Assembly (NCBI GenBank): GCA_016715285.1
Contig: JADKAO010000010.1
Coordinates: forward strand, 1 to 22,682
Direction of reading: 5' to 3'
Length of the DNA stretch: 22,682 nt
From: Actinomycetales bacterium
GTDB lineage: Bacteria; Actinomycetota; Actinomycetes; Actinomycetales; Dermatophilaceae
The notes beneath the pieces were generated by a model. That model searched no databases, was not told the origin of the DNA, and saw nothing but the letters and a program-made list of their open reading frames with translations. The first letter of the stretch is position 1. Every line of letters starts with the position of its first letter. This document shows, piece by piece, positions 9,702 to 18,288 of this stretch. Position numbers and translations under genes: made by a program.

Positions 9702-9840
9702 TCAATGCGTTGGAAGATGAACAGATCGTCAAGTCCGTGGCCTACAGTGGGCCTTCAGAGGGCGCGCGACCTGTCACGGGGCGGGTGGCAAGACGCGCGC
9801 CGGGCGAGGGTCTAACCGTGCGGAAGGCGTGGGAGAAGGA

Positions 9841-10197
9841 ATGCTCGTCACTCTTACCCCCGGTTCCCCCGAGCCCATCTACGACCAGATTGCGGCGTCA
9901 CTGCGACGATCCATCGCTGAGGGCCGGCTCAACCAGGGCGACGTCTTGCCGCCTGCTCGCGTGCTCGCTGCCAGCATCAAAGTCAACGTGCACACGGTGC
10001 TTCGTGCTTACGCGAGCCTCCGCGACGAGGGGATGGTCGATCTTCGGCCCGGCCGTGGCGCGACCGTCATCGCCGACACAAACACGCCGGACGCGCGCGT
10101 GCGCGTCGCAGTGACGGCGCTCGTTGCCGAAGCACGCAAGGCGGGCGTCCCCGACGATGCGGTGTTCGAGATGCTGAGAGAGCAGTTGCGGGGTTAG
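9841..10197 (+). CDS. YtrA-subfamily GntR transcriptional regulator
   Basis: 118 residues. It has an N-terminal winged helix (PIYDQIAASLRRSIAEGRL, then GDVLPPARVLAASIKVNVHTV and the wing GRGATVIA) and only a short helical tail of about 45 residues. This is the layout of the YtrA subfamily, whose members often control membrane transport or envelope-stress operons. The ATG at 9841 is chosen because GGAG (9832-9835) sits 5 bp upstream; an in-frame GTG at 9829 is less likely. The DUF1648 gene follows after 39 bp with its own strong Shine-Dalgarno, so they form a two-gene operon. The candidate operator lies at 9680-9701, leaving a leader of about 140 nt if TATAAC is the -10. Effector unknown. Confidence 0.88.
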   Translation: MLVTLTPGSPEPIYDQIAASLRRSIAEGRLNQGDVLPPARVLAASIKVNVHTVLRAYASLRDEGMVDLRPGRGATVIADTNTPDARVRVAVTALVAEARKAGVPDDAVFEMLREQLRG

Positions 10198-10236
10198 GCT
10201 CCCGAGACAACCTGAGCTCTGCCAGGGAGGAACCTC

Positions 10237-11241
10237 GTGTCCAGGCTGTTCCAGACCCCGCGCCGGTCGCCTTGGCGCTACGCGCTCCTCCCCCTCACGG
10301 CCTTGGCCACGGCAGTGCTCGCTCCCGCGTCCGTTGCGTCGCGCTTGCCAGACCCCGTCGCGAGCCACTTCACCGGGGAGGTGCCAGACTCCGCGAGCTC
10401 GCTCGCCATGGTGGTCGGTGTCCCGGTGGCGATCGGTTTGATCGTCATTCTCGGCTGGCAACTGATGAGCCGCGCCTTCACCCTGCCAGCTCTGGTCCAC
10501 GCCCTTGCTGCCACGGCGACGACGGCATACGCCTTCACCGTGCTGGGTCTGGAATGGTTCGCAGTCGCGCTGAGCAACCTCGACGCCGCCGACTGGACCA
10601 CTGCTCGGACCGTTCCGTGGGCGGGCGCGGCGCTTGGCGCAACCGCGGTCGCGGGCGTTCTCGTGGGGGCGACGGCGGGATTCGCTCTCGCGTGGGCGGA
10701 CACGTCGCCCATCCTCTCCGCGCCTCCCGCTGGGGTGGAGGGTCCCTCTGGGGCGTGGTCGGGTGCCGCCGGGAGTGCACCCACCGAGGTGTGGATCGGG
10801 TATGCCGTCAACCGTGGGCTCGCCGCCGGCTGCCTCTTGGGAGCCGCATTGGTCAGCGCCTATGCCGTGATCGACCACAACCCGCTCTGGCTTGTCGTCG
10901 CGGTGACCATCTTGGCGGCGACGGCCTTGACTCGCCTCGTCGTCACCTTCGACGGCCGCACTCTCACGGTGCGCACGGGGTTGCCGGTCAATCTCGCGAG
11001 CGTGCCGTTGGTCGACATCGAAGTGGCGACGGGAGTGGCGGTGCAGCCCTTCCGCTGGGGTGGCTGGGGCTGGCGAGTGCGACCTGGCGGCGAGGCGTTC
11101 ATCGTGCGGGCCGGTGACGGGCTTCTCGTGGCGCGTCGATCCGGGCGGGAACTGCTGATGTCTGTGGGCGATGCTCAGACCGGAGCGGATCTCATCACAG
11201 CCGCGCAGCGCGCACTTGCGCAGGAGCAACGGAAGCCCTGA
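10237..11241 (+). CDS. DUF1648 domain membrane protein with C-terminal PH-like region
   Basis: 334 residues. The GTG start is set by AGGGAGG (10224-10230) 6 bp upstream. After the first helix it has LPDPVASHFTGEVPDSASS, the DUF1648 signature (P-x-x-V-x-x-H-F/W...G). Further helices lie at about residues 62-80, 85-105, 128-150 and 190-235. The last about 100 residues are soluble and beta-rich (VTFDGRTLTVRTGLP, ASVPLVDIEVATG, EAFIVRAGDGLLVARR, then a helix ending ITAAQRAL), with the strand order of a bacterial PH domain. DUF1648 genes are often paired with YtrA-type GntR regulators, as here; some relatives are SdpI-type immunity proteins. The specific job is unknown. A strong hairpin follows the stop. 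Confidence 0.8.
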   Translation: MSRLFQTPRRSPWRYALLPLTALATAVLAPASVASRLPDPVASHFTGEVPDSASSLAMVVGVPVAIGLIVILGWQLMSRAFTLPALVHALAATATTAYAFTVLGLEWFAVALSNLDAADWTTARTVPWAGAALGATAVAGVLVGATAGFALAWADTSPILSAPPAGVEGPSGAWSGAAGSAPTEVWIGYAVNRGLAAGCLLGAALVSAYAVIDHNPLWLVVAVTILAATALTRLVVTFDGRTLTVRTGLPVNLASVPLVDIEVATGVAVQPFRWGGWGWRVRPGGEAFIVRAGDGLLVARRSGRELLMSVGDAQTGADLITAAQRALAQEQRKP

Positions 11242-11258
11242 TCTCACCTTTCACGAGA

Positions 11259-11290
11259 GCGCACGGCATACGCACTGGCATGCCGTGCGC
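11259..11290. terminator. Terminator hairpin between convergent genes
   Basis: A perfect 11-bp stem, GCGCACGGCAT / ATGCCGTGCGC, with a 10-nt loop, starts 18 bp after the DUF1648 stop and lies 108 bp beyond the convergent lipoprotein stop. It has no U tract, which is usual in high-GC actinobacteria. The left arm contains the over-represented octamer CGGCATAC; the right arm is a one-base variant (GCATGCCG). Confidence 0.7.
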
Positions 11291-11397
11291 CCCCCTGCCG
11301 TGCCGTCACCCCCTCTGTCGGCCCCTGCGGCGTGCTTCCCGTGAGCCGCGTGGCATGGCCTCACCGCGGGGGCGCTCGGGTGGGGTGACAGCTCGGG

Positions 11398-11931
11398 CTA
11401 CGTCGGCGGATGGTTCGATGTGGCGCCGCTGACGCTCGGTGTCACGAAGGTGACGTACCACTGACCCGAGATCCGGACCACTCGCACCGTGAACAGCGGT
11501 GACTCGGTGTCGGGATCGGCGTTCTCGATGCAGTCGGGCGTCGTCGGCACGGGCCCCGGCGCTCCCACAGGCATGATGCGGCACAGTCGCCCGACCAGCG
11601 CCACTGTGCCCGAGTCACCAGTGATGCGTTGGCGGCCCCCGCGGAGGGTCCCCGTTGCTTGGGTCCCCGGCTGTCCCTGCGATCCCTGCGCCAGTGCGGC
11701 GAGCACGCCTCGCTTGTCCGGATCCAGCAGGACGCTCGCGGCGGCGTAATCCTGGCTGGCCATCGCAAGCGTGAACGCGACCGCCACACTGCCAGCGTCG
11801 CTCCGATCCACCGACGTCACGCTCGGACCGGCGGTCCCGACTGATCCCGCGGGGGCTGCGCCGGTGCTGGCGCAGCCCCCCAGGAGTCCAAGACACAGCG
11901 CACCTGCCAGGGCAGCAAGCCTCCGTGTCAT
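11398..11931 (-). CDS. Putative lipoprotein of unknown function
   Basis: 177 residues. A type II signal peptide (MTRRLAALAGALCLGLLGGC) has the lipobox L-G-G-C with Cys20, so the mature protein should be lipid-anchored on the outer face of the membrane. A Gly/Ser/Thr-rich linker follows, then about 120 residues: SVAVAFTLAMASQDYAAA and later LFTVRVVRISGQWYVTFV. This pattern of an accumulating helix followed by beta strands ending in a Trp-Tyr strand resembles the NTF2-like/Mce-associated type of fold, but I do not claim membership. Two Cys (LCRIM and DCIEN) could form a disulfide. It starts 16 bp after the secreted-protein stop, so the two are probably co-transcribed, although no good Shine-Dalgarno is visible. 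Confidence 0.7.
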   Translation of the reverse strand: MTRRLAALAGALCLGLLGGCASTGAAPAGSVGTAGPSVTSVDRSDAGSVAVAFTLAMASQDYAAASVLLDPDKRGVLAALAQGSQGQPGTQATGTLRGGRQRITGDSGTVALVGRLCRIMPVGAPGPVPTTPDCIENADPDTESPLFTVRVVRISGQWYVTFVTPSVSGATSNHPPT

Positions 11932-11947
11932 GAGAGCTCAGCCGTGG

Positions 11948-12925
11948 TCACGCGTAGCCCCCACCAACATTGAGCCCGTGGTGGACGAGATTCGTGCACG
12001 CGCCACTCTTGGAGTCGCTGAGGGTGTAGTTGAAGTTCCAGCCAGCTGCGGTGATGGATTCGTTGAAATTGAAGTTCGCGCGAGGGCTGGACGGGAACCC
12101 ACAGGCTGCCCATCCGCCCGCCCCGAACGTATAGAGAACCCAGTACAAGAAGGAGTCATTTTGCATGGTGGCGGCTGCCGTGAACTTGGCCCCGCTCTTG
12201 CTGGTCCACCCGCTCTTGTAGTAGGTCTCGTCATAGATCCACACCCCCGTCGGGGTGGGCAGCCAGGCGGCGAAACCGTAGGTGTTCCGCTTCCACGTGT
12301 AGGGGCTGGCGTAGTAGTTCCAACCCATGTTGACGGTCTGGTGGGCGATCTTGATGTTGATCGGATCCCACCACTGTCCCTGCACGTGGCCGGTAACGCT
12401 TGCAGCCGCCGCCAGGGTGGGACTGGCGGCTGCACTCGGCGCCACCCACTCGGTGCTCTGAGGTGGGGTCGAGGCCCGCGATGAGCTCTCGACACTGACT
12501 CCTCCCGACGTGGCCCCGACCGCGGCGAGGCCCTGCGACTCCCCTGGAGTCAGGGGCGTGGTGGTGACTTCGAAGGTGCACGAAGCAGGGTGGTATGCCG
12601 TCTCCTCGAGGTATAGCTCGGGGCCATTCGCGGCGGCGGTGCCAGACAGTTCGAAGGAACACGTCCCACCCTTGAGCGAGCCTTTTACCGTGCGCGTTTG
12701 CGCCTTTCCTTTGGAGCCAGGTGAGAGGTTGATCTTTGCCAGGACGGATGGATACCGGATCCAGCCATCGCTACCCGTCGTGATCTGCAGCGGGGACGGC
12801 GCATCACCCGTGGCCAGGTTGGTCAGGCCCGCGGTCGTGTCGGCATGCGCCGGGAGCGCCGTGACGCCACTCATCCCGAGCGCGGTGATCAGTGCTAATC
12901 CGGCATACAGCGTTGGTCGTCTCAT
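11948..12925 (-). CDS. Secreted protein of unknown family
   Basis: 325 residues. A Sec signal peptide ends in AHA before D29. AGGGGT lies 6 bp before the ATG. The N-terminal half (about 30-130) is beta-rich with two Cys (GGTCSFEL, PASCTFEV), suggesting a disulfide-linked sandwich. A Ser/Ala-rich linker (about 140-180) follows. The C-terminal about 150 residues are unusually rich in Trp, Tyr, Phe and Asn (QWWDPINIKIAHQTVNMGW, WNYYASPYTWKRNTYGF, ANFNFNESITAAGWNFNY), with two more Cys. I do not recognise the family. The composition would suit a surface-binding or wall/polysaccharide-binding role, but this is speculative. It sits upstream of a lipoprotein gene in the same direction. Confidence 0.7.
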   Translation of the reverse strand: MRRPTLYAGLALITALGMSGVTALPAHADTTAGLTNLATGDAPSPLQITTGSDGWIRYPSVLAKINLSPGSKGKAQTRTVKGSLKGGTCSFELSGTAAANGPELYLEETAYHPASCTFEVTTTPLTPGESQGLAAVGATSGGVSVESSSRASTPPQSTEWVAPSAAASPTLAAAASVTGHVQGQWWDPINIKIAHQTVNMGWNYYASPYTWKRNTYGFAAWLPTPTGVWIYDETYYKSGWTSKSGAKFTAAATMQNDSFLYWVLYTFGAGGWAACGFPSSPRANFNFNESITAAGWNFNYTLSDSKSGACTNLVHHGLNVGGGYA

Positions 12926-12992
12926 GGTTTACCCCTGTCTTCTCGGTCTTGTCAGCCGGGATGGAATGACCCCGGCTCCCCTTGCCTGGATT

Positions 12993-13007
12993 GCGACCAA
13001 CGGTCGC
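12993..13007. terminator. Small hairpin after the epimerase-like gene
   Basis: GCGACC-AAC-GGTCGC is a perfect 6-bp stem with a 3-nt loop, 16 bp beyond the stop of the minus-strand epimerase-like gene and upstream of the secreted-protein gene. It is a weak terminator candidate: short, with no U tract. Confidence 0.35.
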
Positions 13008-13022
13008 GGCTCGCCTCCTTCC

Positions 13023-13984
13023 TCACCGACGTCCGGCGGCCGCCGGAACGGTTTCCTGTAACGCTGGACCCGACCTGAAGTGACGGCGCATTTCGTGCGC
13101 GTAGTGCGTACCGAGGTCAGTGGCATGCCGTTCGATCCACTCGCTCAGGCCGATGCGACCGCTCGCTGGCGCCTGCGAGTCGGCCAGCCCAGCCGCCATG
13201 GCGAGGTACTCGTCACGGGTCAGGAGCGTGTCGCGCAACAGCGTGCCCAACAGCCAGGTCACGCCTGGGAAGACGGCACCTGGCACGGGCAACAGAAGCG
13301 TCCGAGATCGCACCGCAGCGCGCACCTTCTCGAGAAGCTCCAGGAAGGACAACGATTCGGGGCCGACCGCATCGACGGTCACGTTGACCTCGTGCTCTGC
13401 CATGGTGCACATGAGTTCGGCGAGGTCGGACACATGTATGCCGCGGATCCGATAGTCGCCGTGGCCGCCGTACAAGACGATCGGGCTGCGCCGCATGAGC
13501 CAGGCAATATTGTTGATCAGCACCCCGTGTCCACCGAAAAGGATCGCGGGGCGCACAACGGCATACGAGATCCCGCTCTCACGCAGGTGCTCTTCCACCA
13601 GCCCCTTGCCACGGAAGTAGCCATAGGGGAGTCCGGGTCGGCGTGCGTGATGGACACGTGGACGATGCGACGCACCCCCGCCTCGACCGCCGCGGTGATC
13701 AGGGTCGCGCTGGCTGCTACTGCCGACTCGAAGGTGGTTTCCCCGCGCGGGAATCTCACCCAATAGGTGTTGTAGAGAGTGTCGACCCCGGCAAGGGAGC
13801 GCCGCAGGCTGGCCGGGTCGGACAGGGATAACGGCCGGACCTCGAGAGCTGCGAGCGCCGGCGGCAGCGATGAGGGATTCCGAGCCGGATGGTTCGTCAG
13901 GGTGCGAACGCGCTTCCCCCGGCGCGCGAGTTCCGTAGCGATCGCCGCTCCGGAGTAGCTGAAGGCCCCGGTGACTGCGTCCAT
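13023..13984 (-). CDS. NAD(P)-binding epimerase / NmrA-like atypical SDR (one frameshift near 13640)
   Basis: About 320 residues. It has a Rossmann N-terminus VTGAFSYSGAAIATELARRG (a T-G-A-x-x-Y-x-G variant of the SDR glycine motif), then LEVRPLSLSDPASLRRSLAG and GVRRIVHVSITHADPDS. In the next frame it continues PYGYFRGKGLVEEHLRESG, SYAVVRPAILFGGHG, RIRGIHVSDLAELM. The active-site Y-x-x-x-K appears as YFRGK, shifted from the classical spacing, as is common in atypical SDRs. The frame is restored if CCCC near 13640 is read as CCCCC. The ATG at 13984 has GGGAGG 5 bp upstream. It is divergent from a TetR gene and preceded by a promoter overlapped by two TetR-type palindromes, so TetR-controlled, possibly detoxifying, oxidoreduction is likely. 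Substrate unknown. Confidence 0.8.
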
Positions 13985-14010
13985 CGTGACCTCCCGAAGT
14001 GGGCGTCTTT

Positions 14011-14026
14011 TTGAGCGTTCGCTCAA
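14011..14026. promoter_or_regulatory. TetR-type operator palindrome 1
   Basis: TTGAGCGTTCGCTCAA is a perfect 7-bp inverted repeat around a 2-bp centre (TT). It falls about at the transcription start expected for the minus-strand epimerase-like gene. It differs from palindrome 2 only in the central dinucleotide; the two centres are 34 bp apart. Confidence 0.75.
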
Positions 14027-14031
14027 TTCCG

Positions 14032-14060
14032 ACAATAGCGGCATTTGAGCGGTCGCTCAA
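14032..14060 (-). promoter_or_regulatory. Promoter of the epimerase-like gene
   Basis: On the minus strand, TTGAGC (14060-14055) is separated by 17 bp from TATTGT (14037-14032), each matching the sigma-70-type consensus at 4 of 6 positions with ideal spacing. Transcription would begin about 40 nt before the ATG. Both operator palindromes overlap its ends. Confidence 0.5.
14045..14060. promoter_or_regulatory. TetR-type operator palindrome 2
   Basis: TTGAGCGGTCGCTCAA has the same 7-bp arms as palindrome 1, with centre GG...TC offset to GT. It overlaps the -35 of the minus-strand promoter and lies 56 bp before the TetR start. Binding of the adjacent TetR is inferred from position and symmetry. 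Confidence 0.75.
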
Positions 14061-14115
14061 GACCCGAACGGCGCTTCCCGTGATCGTCGCGGCTGCATTG
14101 AGGCAGGATGCGAGC

Positions 14116-14793
14116 ATGTCCACTTCCGCCGAGCGCACCAGGGAGCAGCTGATGACGTCCGCGCTCGAGGTCGTGCGGACAAAGGGACTCGCAGCGGCAT
14201 CGGCCCGCGCCATCGGTGCGCACGCGGGGGTCAACCAGGCGTTGATCTTTTACCACTTCGGCACGGTGACCGAGCTGATCGAGGCGGCCTCCGATGAGGC
14301 GGTCGGGCGAGCTGTCGACGGATACCGCGATCGCTTCGACCGGGTCACGTCGCTCAGCGAGCTCTTCGCTGTTGGGATGCAGGTTCACGAGCAGGAGCGC
14401 AGGATCGGCAATGTGGCCGTGATGGCCCAGCTCATGGCGGGCGCTCAGCACGATCCCGTCCTCGCCCGAGCCAGTAGCCGCGCGATCGGCCTGTGGACCG
14501 AGCAGATCCGTCGCGTCCTGGACCGGGTGCTGGCCGGCACCGCCGCGGAGACACTGCTGGATAGTGCAGACCTCGCCCACGCCCTGAGCGCCGGCTTCAT
14601 CGGGACCGAGCTCTACCACGGGGTCGATCCGACCGGGGCAAACCGGGCCTTCGCCACCATGGAACGCCTCGAGTCGCTCATCGCGACGATCAACGACCTC
14701 AGCCCGGTCGCCCAACGCGCAGTCCGCGCAGCCGGTCGGAGACTTGGCGAACGGGCCGAGAAGCGACTCGGTGAGGTGGACGCGCGGGAGTGA
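14116..14793 (+). CDS. TetR-family transcriptional regulator
   Basis: 225 residues. The N-terminal helix-turn-helix reads ARAIGAHAGVNQALIFYHF (about residues 33-51), with the family-typical YHF. The C-terminal ligand-binding part is all-helical (VAVMAQLMAGAQHDPVLARA, LAHALSAGFIGTELY). ATG 14116 is chosen because homology starts here and AGGCAGG lies 8 bp upstream; the open frame further upstream runs through the operator region. It is divergent from the epimerase-like gene with 131 bp between, which holds two matching palindromes. It probably represses itself and the epimerase-like gene. The inducer is unknown. Confidence 0.88.
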   Translation: MSTSAERTREQLMTSALEVVRTKGLAAASARAIGAHAGVNQALIFYHFGTVTELIEAASDEAVGRAVDGYRDRFDRVTSLSELFAVGMQVHEQERRIGNVAVMAQLMAGAQHDPVLARASSRAIGLWTEQIRRVLDRVLAGTAAETLLDSADLAHALSAGFIGTELYHGVDPTGANRAFATMERLESLIATINDLSPVAQRAVRAAGRRLGERAEKRLGEVDARE

Positions 14794-14830
14794 CGGCACC
14801 GGCGTGTATGCCGTGCTCCAGGCCGCGCGC

Positions 14831-15861
14831 TCACGAACCAGCGCGGCGCTCGGGTGGGGCGACTGACGCGATGACTTCCTCGATGATGCCGTCGACGGTG
14901 GCACCCGCGAACTGTGCCTCGGCTTCGAGCAGGACGCGGTGGCCGAGGACCGGGGCGGCGAGGGTCGTGATGTCTTCTGGTACCACGGCGGTGCGGCCCC
15001 GAGAGGCCGCCCAGGTCTTGGCGCAGCGCACGAAGGCGAGCGAGCCGCGCATTGACAGGCCGAGGCGGAGGCTGGGGTGGGTGCGGGTGGCTTCGGCGAT
15101 CCGGACGATGTAGCCGAGGAGAGCTTCGTCGACGTGGACGCTGTCGGCGAGCGCAGCCATGCCGGTGACGACCTGAGCGGTGACCACGGGGGTGACGATC
15201 GATGAGCGGTCGCGCATCGCAGCGTCAGCGAGGACGCGGACCGAGGACTCATAGTCGGGGTAGCCGAGGCTGGTCTTCATCAGGAAGCGGTCGAGCTGCG
15301 CCTCGGGGAGACGGTAAGTGCCGGCTTGCTCGATGGGGTTTTGGGTAGCGATGACCATGAAAGGCGAGCCGACCGGGTGGCCGACGCCATCGACGGTGAC
15401 GCGGCCTTCTTCCATGACCTCGAGAAGGGCAGATTGGGTCTTGGGGCTGGCGCGGTTGATCTCGTCAGCGAGGACGATGGTCGCGAAAATCGGGCCCGGA
15501 TGGAACTCGAAGCGTCGAGTCTCCGGGTCGAAGATCGTCACGCCGGTGACGTCTGACGGGAGCAGGTCGGGGGTGAACTGGATCCGGCCGTGGGTGCCCT
15601 GGACGCTGGCTGCCAGAGCGCGGGCGAGTTGGGTCTTGCCGGTGCCGGGGACGTCTTCGAGGAGGAGGTGGCCTTCGGAGAGCAGGCAGGTGAGGGCGAG
15701 GCGAGTGACGTGCTCTTTACCGAGGATCGCCTTCTGGACGTTGGCGACGAGGAGTCAAAGGTCTGCGCAAACCACGCGACCTGCTCACCGGTGATCTCTC
15801 CGTGGCTGGTCCCGGTCAGTTGCGGGGTGGCGGCGGATTCGACCGTGGGCGAGTCTGTCAT
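14831..15861 (-). CDS. MoxR-family AAA+ ATPase (one frameshift near 15752)
   Basis: About 343 residues once the frame is repaired. MoxR ATPases act as chaperone-like ATPases with DUF58/VWA partners. Seen here: N-terminus MTDSPTVESAATPQ; Walker A EDVPGTGKT (about residue 66); Walker B LADEINRASPKTQSALLEV; sensor-1 region ATQNPIEQAGTYRLPEAQLD; and a C-terminal lid domain (ILDE-type helices, SLRLGLSMRGSLAF). The first about 36 residues (to WFAQTFD) and the rest (LVANVQKAILGKEHVTRLAL...) are in different frames. Reading TCCTCG as TCCCTCG near 15752 (one missing C) joins them. The usual partner DUF58 gene is about 7 kb away on the same strand, with unrelated genes in between. Convergent with the TetR gene, 37 bp apart. 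Confidence 0.87.
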
Positions 15862-16163
15862 TGCCGGTGTCCTTCGCGTCGAAGCGGTACTCGGGTCCCG
15901 GGAGACAGCGCGTGCGGTCCGACGCTGGCGCGTCGGACCCCCCGCGCACACGCTGGCACGCTCACGCTCAACCCCCTGGTTGTCGTGGCCAAGAGTGCTA
16001 GTCGAGGGAGGCTCCGGTCAAGCTGGGCGGCCGACCGCACAGGTGGCAGACCGAGCGTGGCGACACCAACGAGCCGGTCTTGTGGGCTGTGACTCGTCCA
16101 CGATCCCGGCTGGCGCCCGATTTGTGAGGCTTTCGTCGGCGCTGAGGAGCACCCCTGGGCGCC
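15862..16163. other. Leader/intergenic region upstream of MoxR
   Basis: About 300 bases without a supportable gene. It holds a strong hairpin at 15916-15939 and the probable MoxR promoter, which I cannot place with confidence. No homologous coding segment is recognisable in any frame. Confidence 0.5.
15916..15939. promoter_or_regulatory. Hairpin in the MoxR leader
   Basis: GGTCCGACGC and GCGTCGGACC form a perfect 10-bp stem with a TGGC loop, 55 bp upstream of the MoxR ATG. It could be an attenuator, an RNA-stability element or a terminator of transcription coming from the oxidase gene; nothing in the sequence decides between these. Confidence 0.45.
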
Positions 16164-16279
16164 TTTGCATTGCCCCACCCCTGGGGCAACGTTTGCACTG
16201 CCCCACCCCGGGGCAACGTTTGCACTGCCCCACCCCCGGGGCAACGTTTGCACTGCCCCTCCCGAGGGGCAGTGCAAAG
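16164..16279. repeat. Tandem array of four hairpin-forming 27-29-bp repeats
   Basis: Units at 16168-16195, 16196-16222, 16223-16250 and 16251-16279. The consensus is CACTGCCCCACCCC, then (C)GGGGCAACGTTTG. Each unit holds an inverted repeat TGCCCC...GGGGCA, and neighbouring units can also pair through GGGGCA-ACGTTTGCAC-TGCCCC. The last unit forms a perfect 14-bp hairpin, TTTGCACTGCCCCT / AGGGGCAGTGCAAA, loop CCCG (16247-16278). The array lies 56 bp after the minus-strand oxidase stop and about 300 bp upstream of MoxR, so the perfect hairpin is well placed as a terminator for the oxidase. There are no spacers, so it is not CRISPR. Confidence 0.85.
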
Positions 16280-16334
16280 CGCCTGACCTAGCCCCTGGCG
16301 GATGCCCAGAAGGCGACCCCTCGCGAGGGTGGAT

Positions 16335-18237
<1,903 letters not shown>

Positions 18238-18238
18238 G

Positions 18239-18265
18239 TGAAACAATGTTACTCATAATGTTTCA
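18239..18265. promoter_or_regulatory. Candidate TetR operator over divergent oxidase/TetR promoters
   Basis: TGAAAC (18239-18244) and GTTTCA (18260-18265) are an inverted pair separated by 15 AT-rich bases. CATAAT (18254-18259) is a -10 candidate for TetR on the plus strand; CATTAT, its reverse complement, serves the oxidase on the minus strand. The element abuts the oxidase ATG. It would be a natural site for the adjacent TetR; this is inferred. Confidence 0.5.
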
Positions 18266-18288
18266 GCGTTACAGCTCGGAGGCTCACC

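Noticed and set aside
9898..11247. A 449-codon minus-strand open frame opposite GntR and DUF1648.
   Set aside because: It has no recognisable domain, and the plus strand has strong Shine-Dalgarno sites, a GntR domain and a DUF1648 signature.
13023..14234. A single 403-codon minus-strand open frame as one protein.
   Set aside because: Its N-terminal 200 codons are antisense to TetR and out of frame with the Rossmann domain; it joins the true C-terminal half only through the missing base near 13640.
14023..15252. A 409-codon minus-strand open frame across TetR and MoxR.
   Set aside because: It is antisense to TetR and out of frame with MoxR, with no domain pattern.
15985..16005. A CIRCE-type heat-shock operator near GAGTGCTAG upstream of MoxR.
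   Set aside because: Only one half-site is present; the complementary half at 9-bp spacing is missing.
16164..16279. A CRISPR array.
   Set aside because: The units are contiguous, with no variable spacers, vary by one base in length and are internally self-complementary. No cas genes are nearby.
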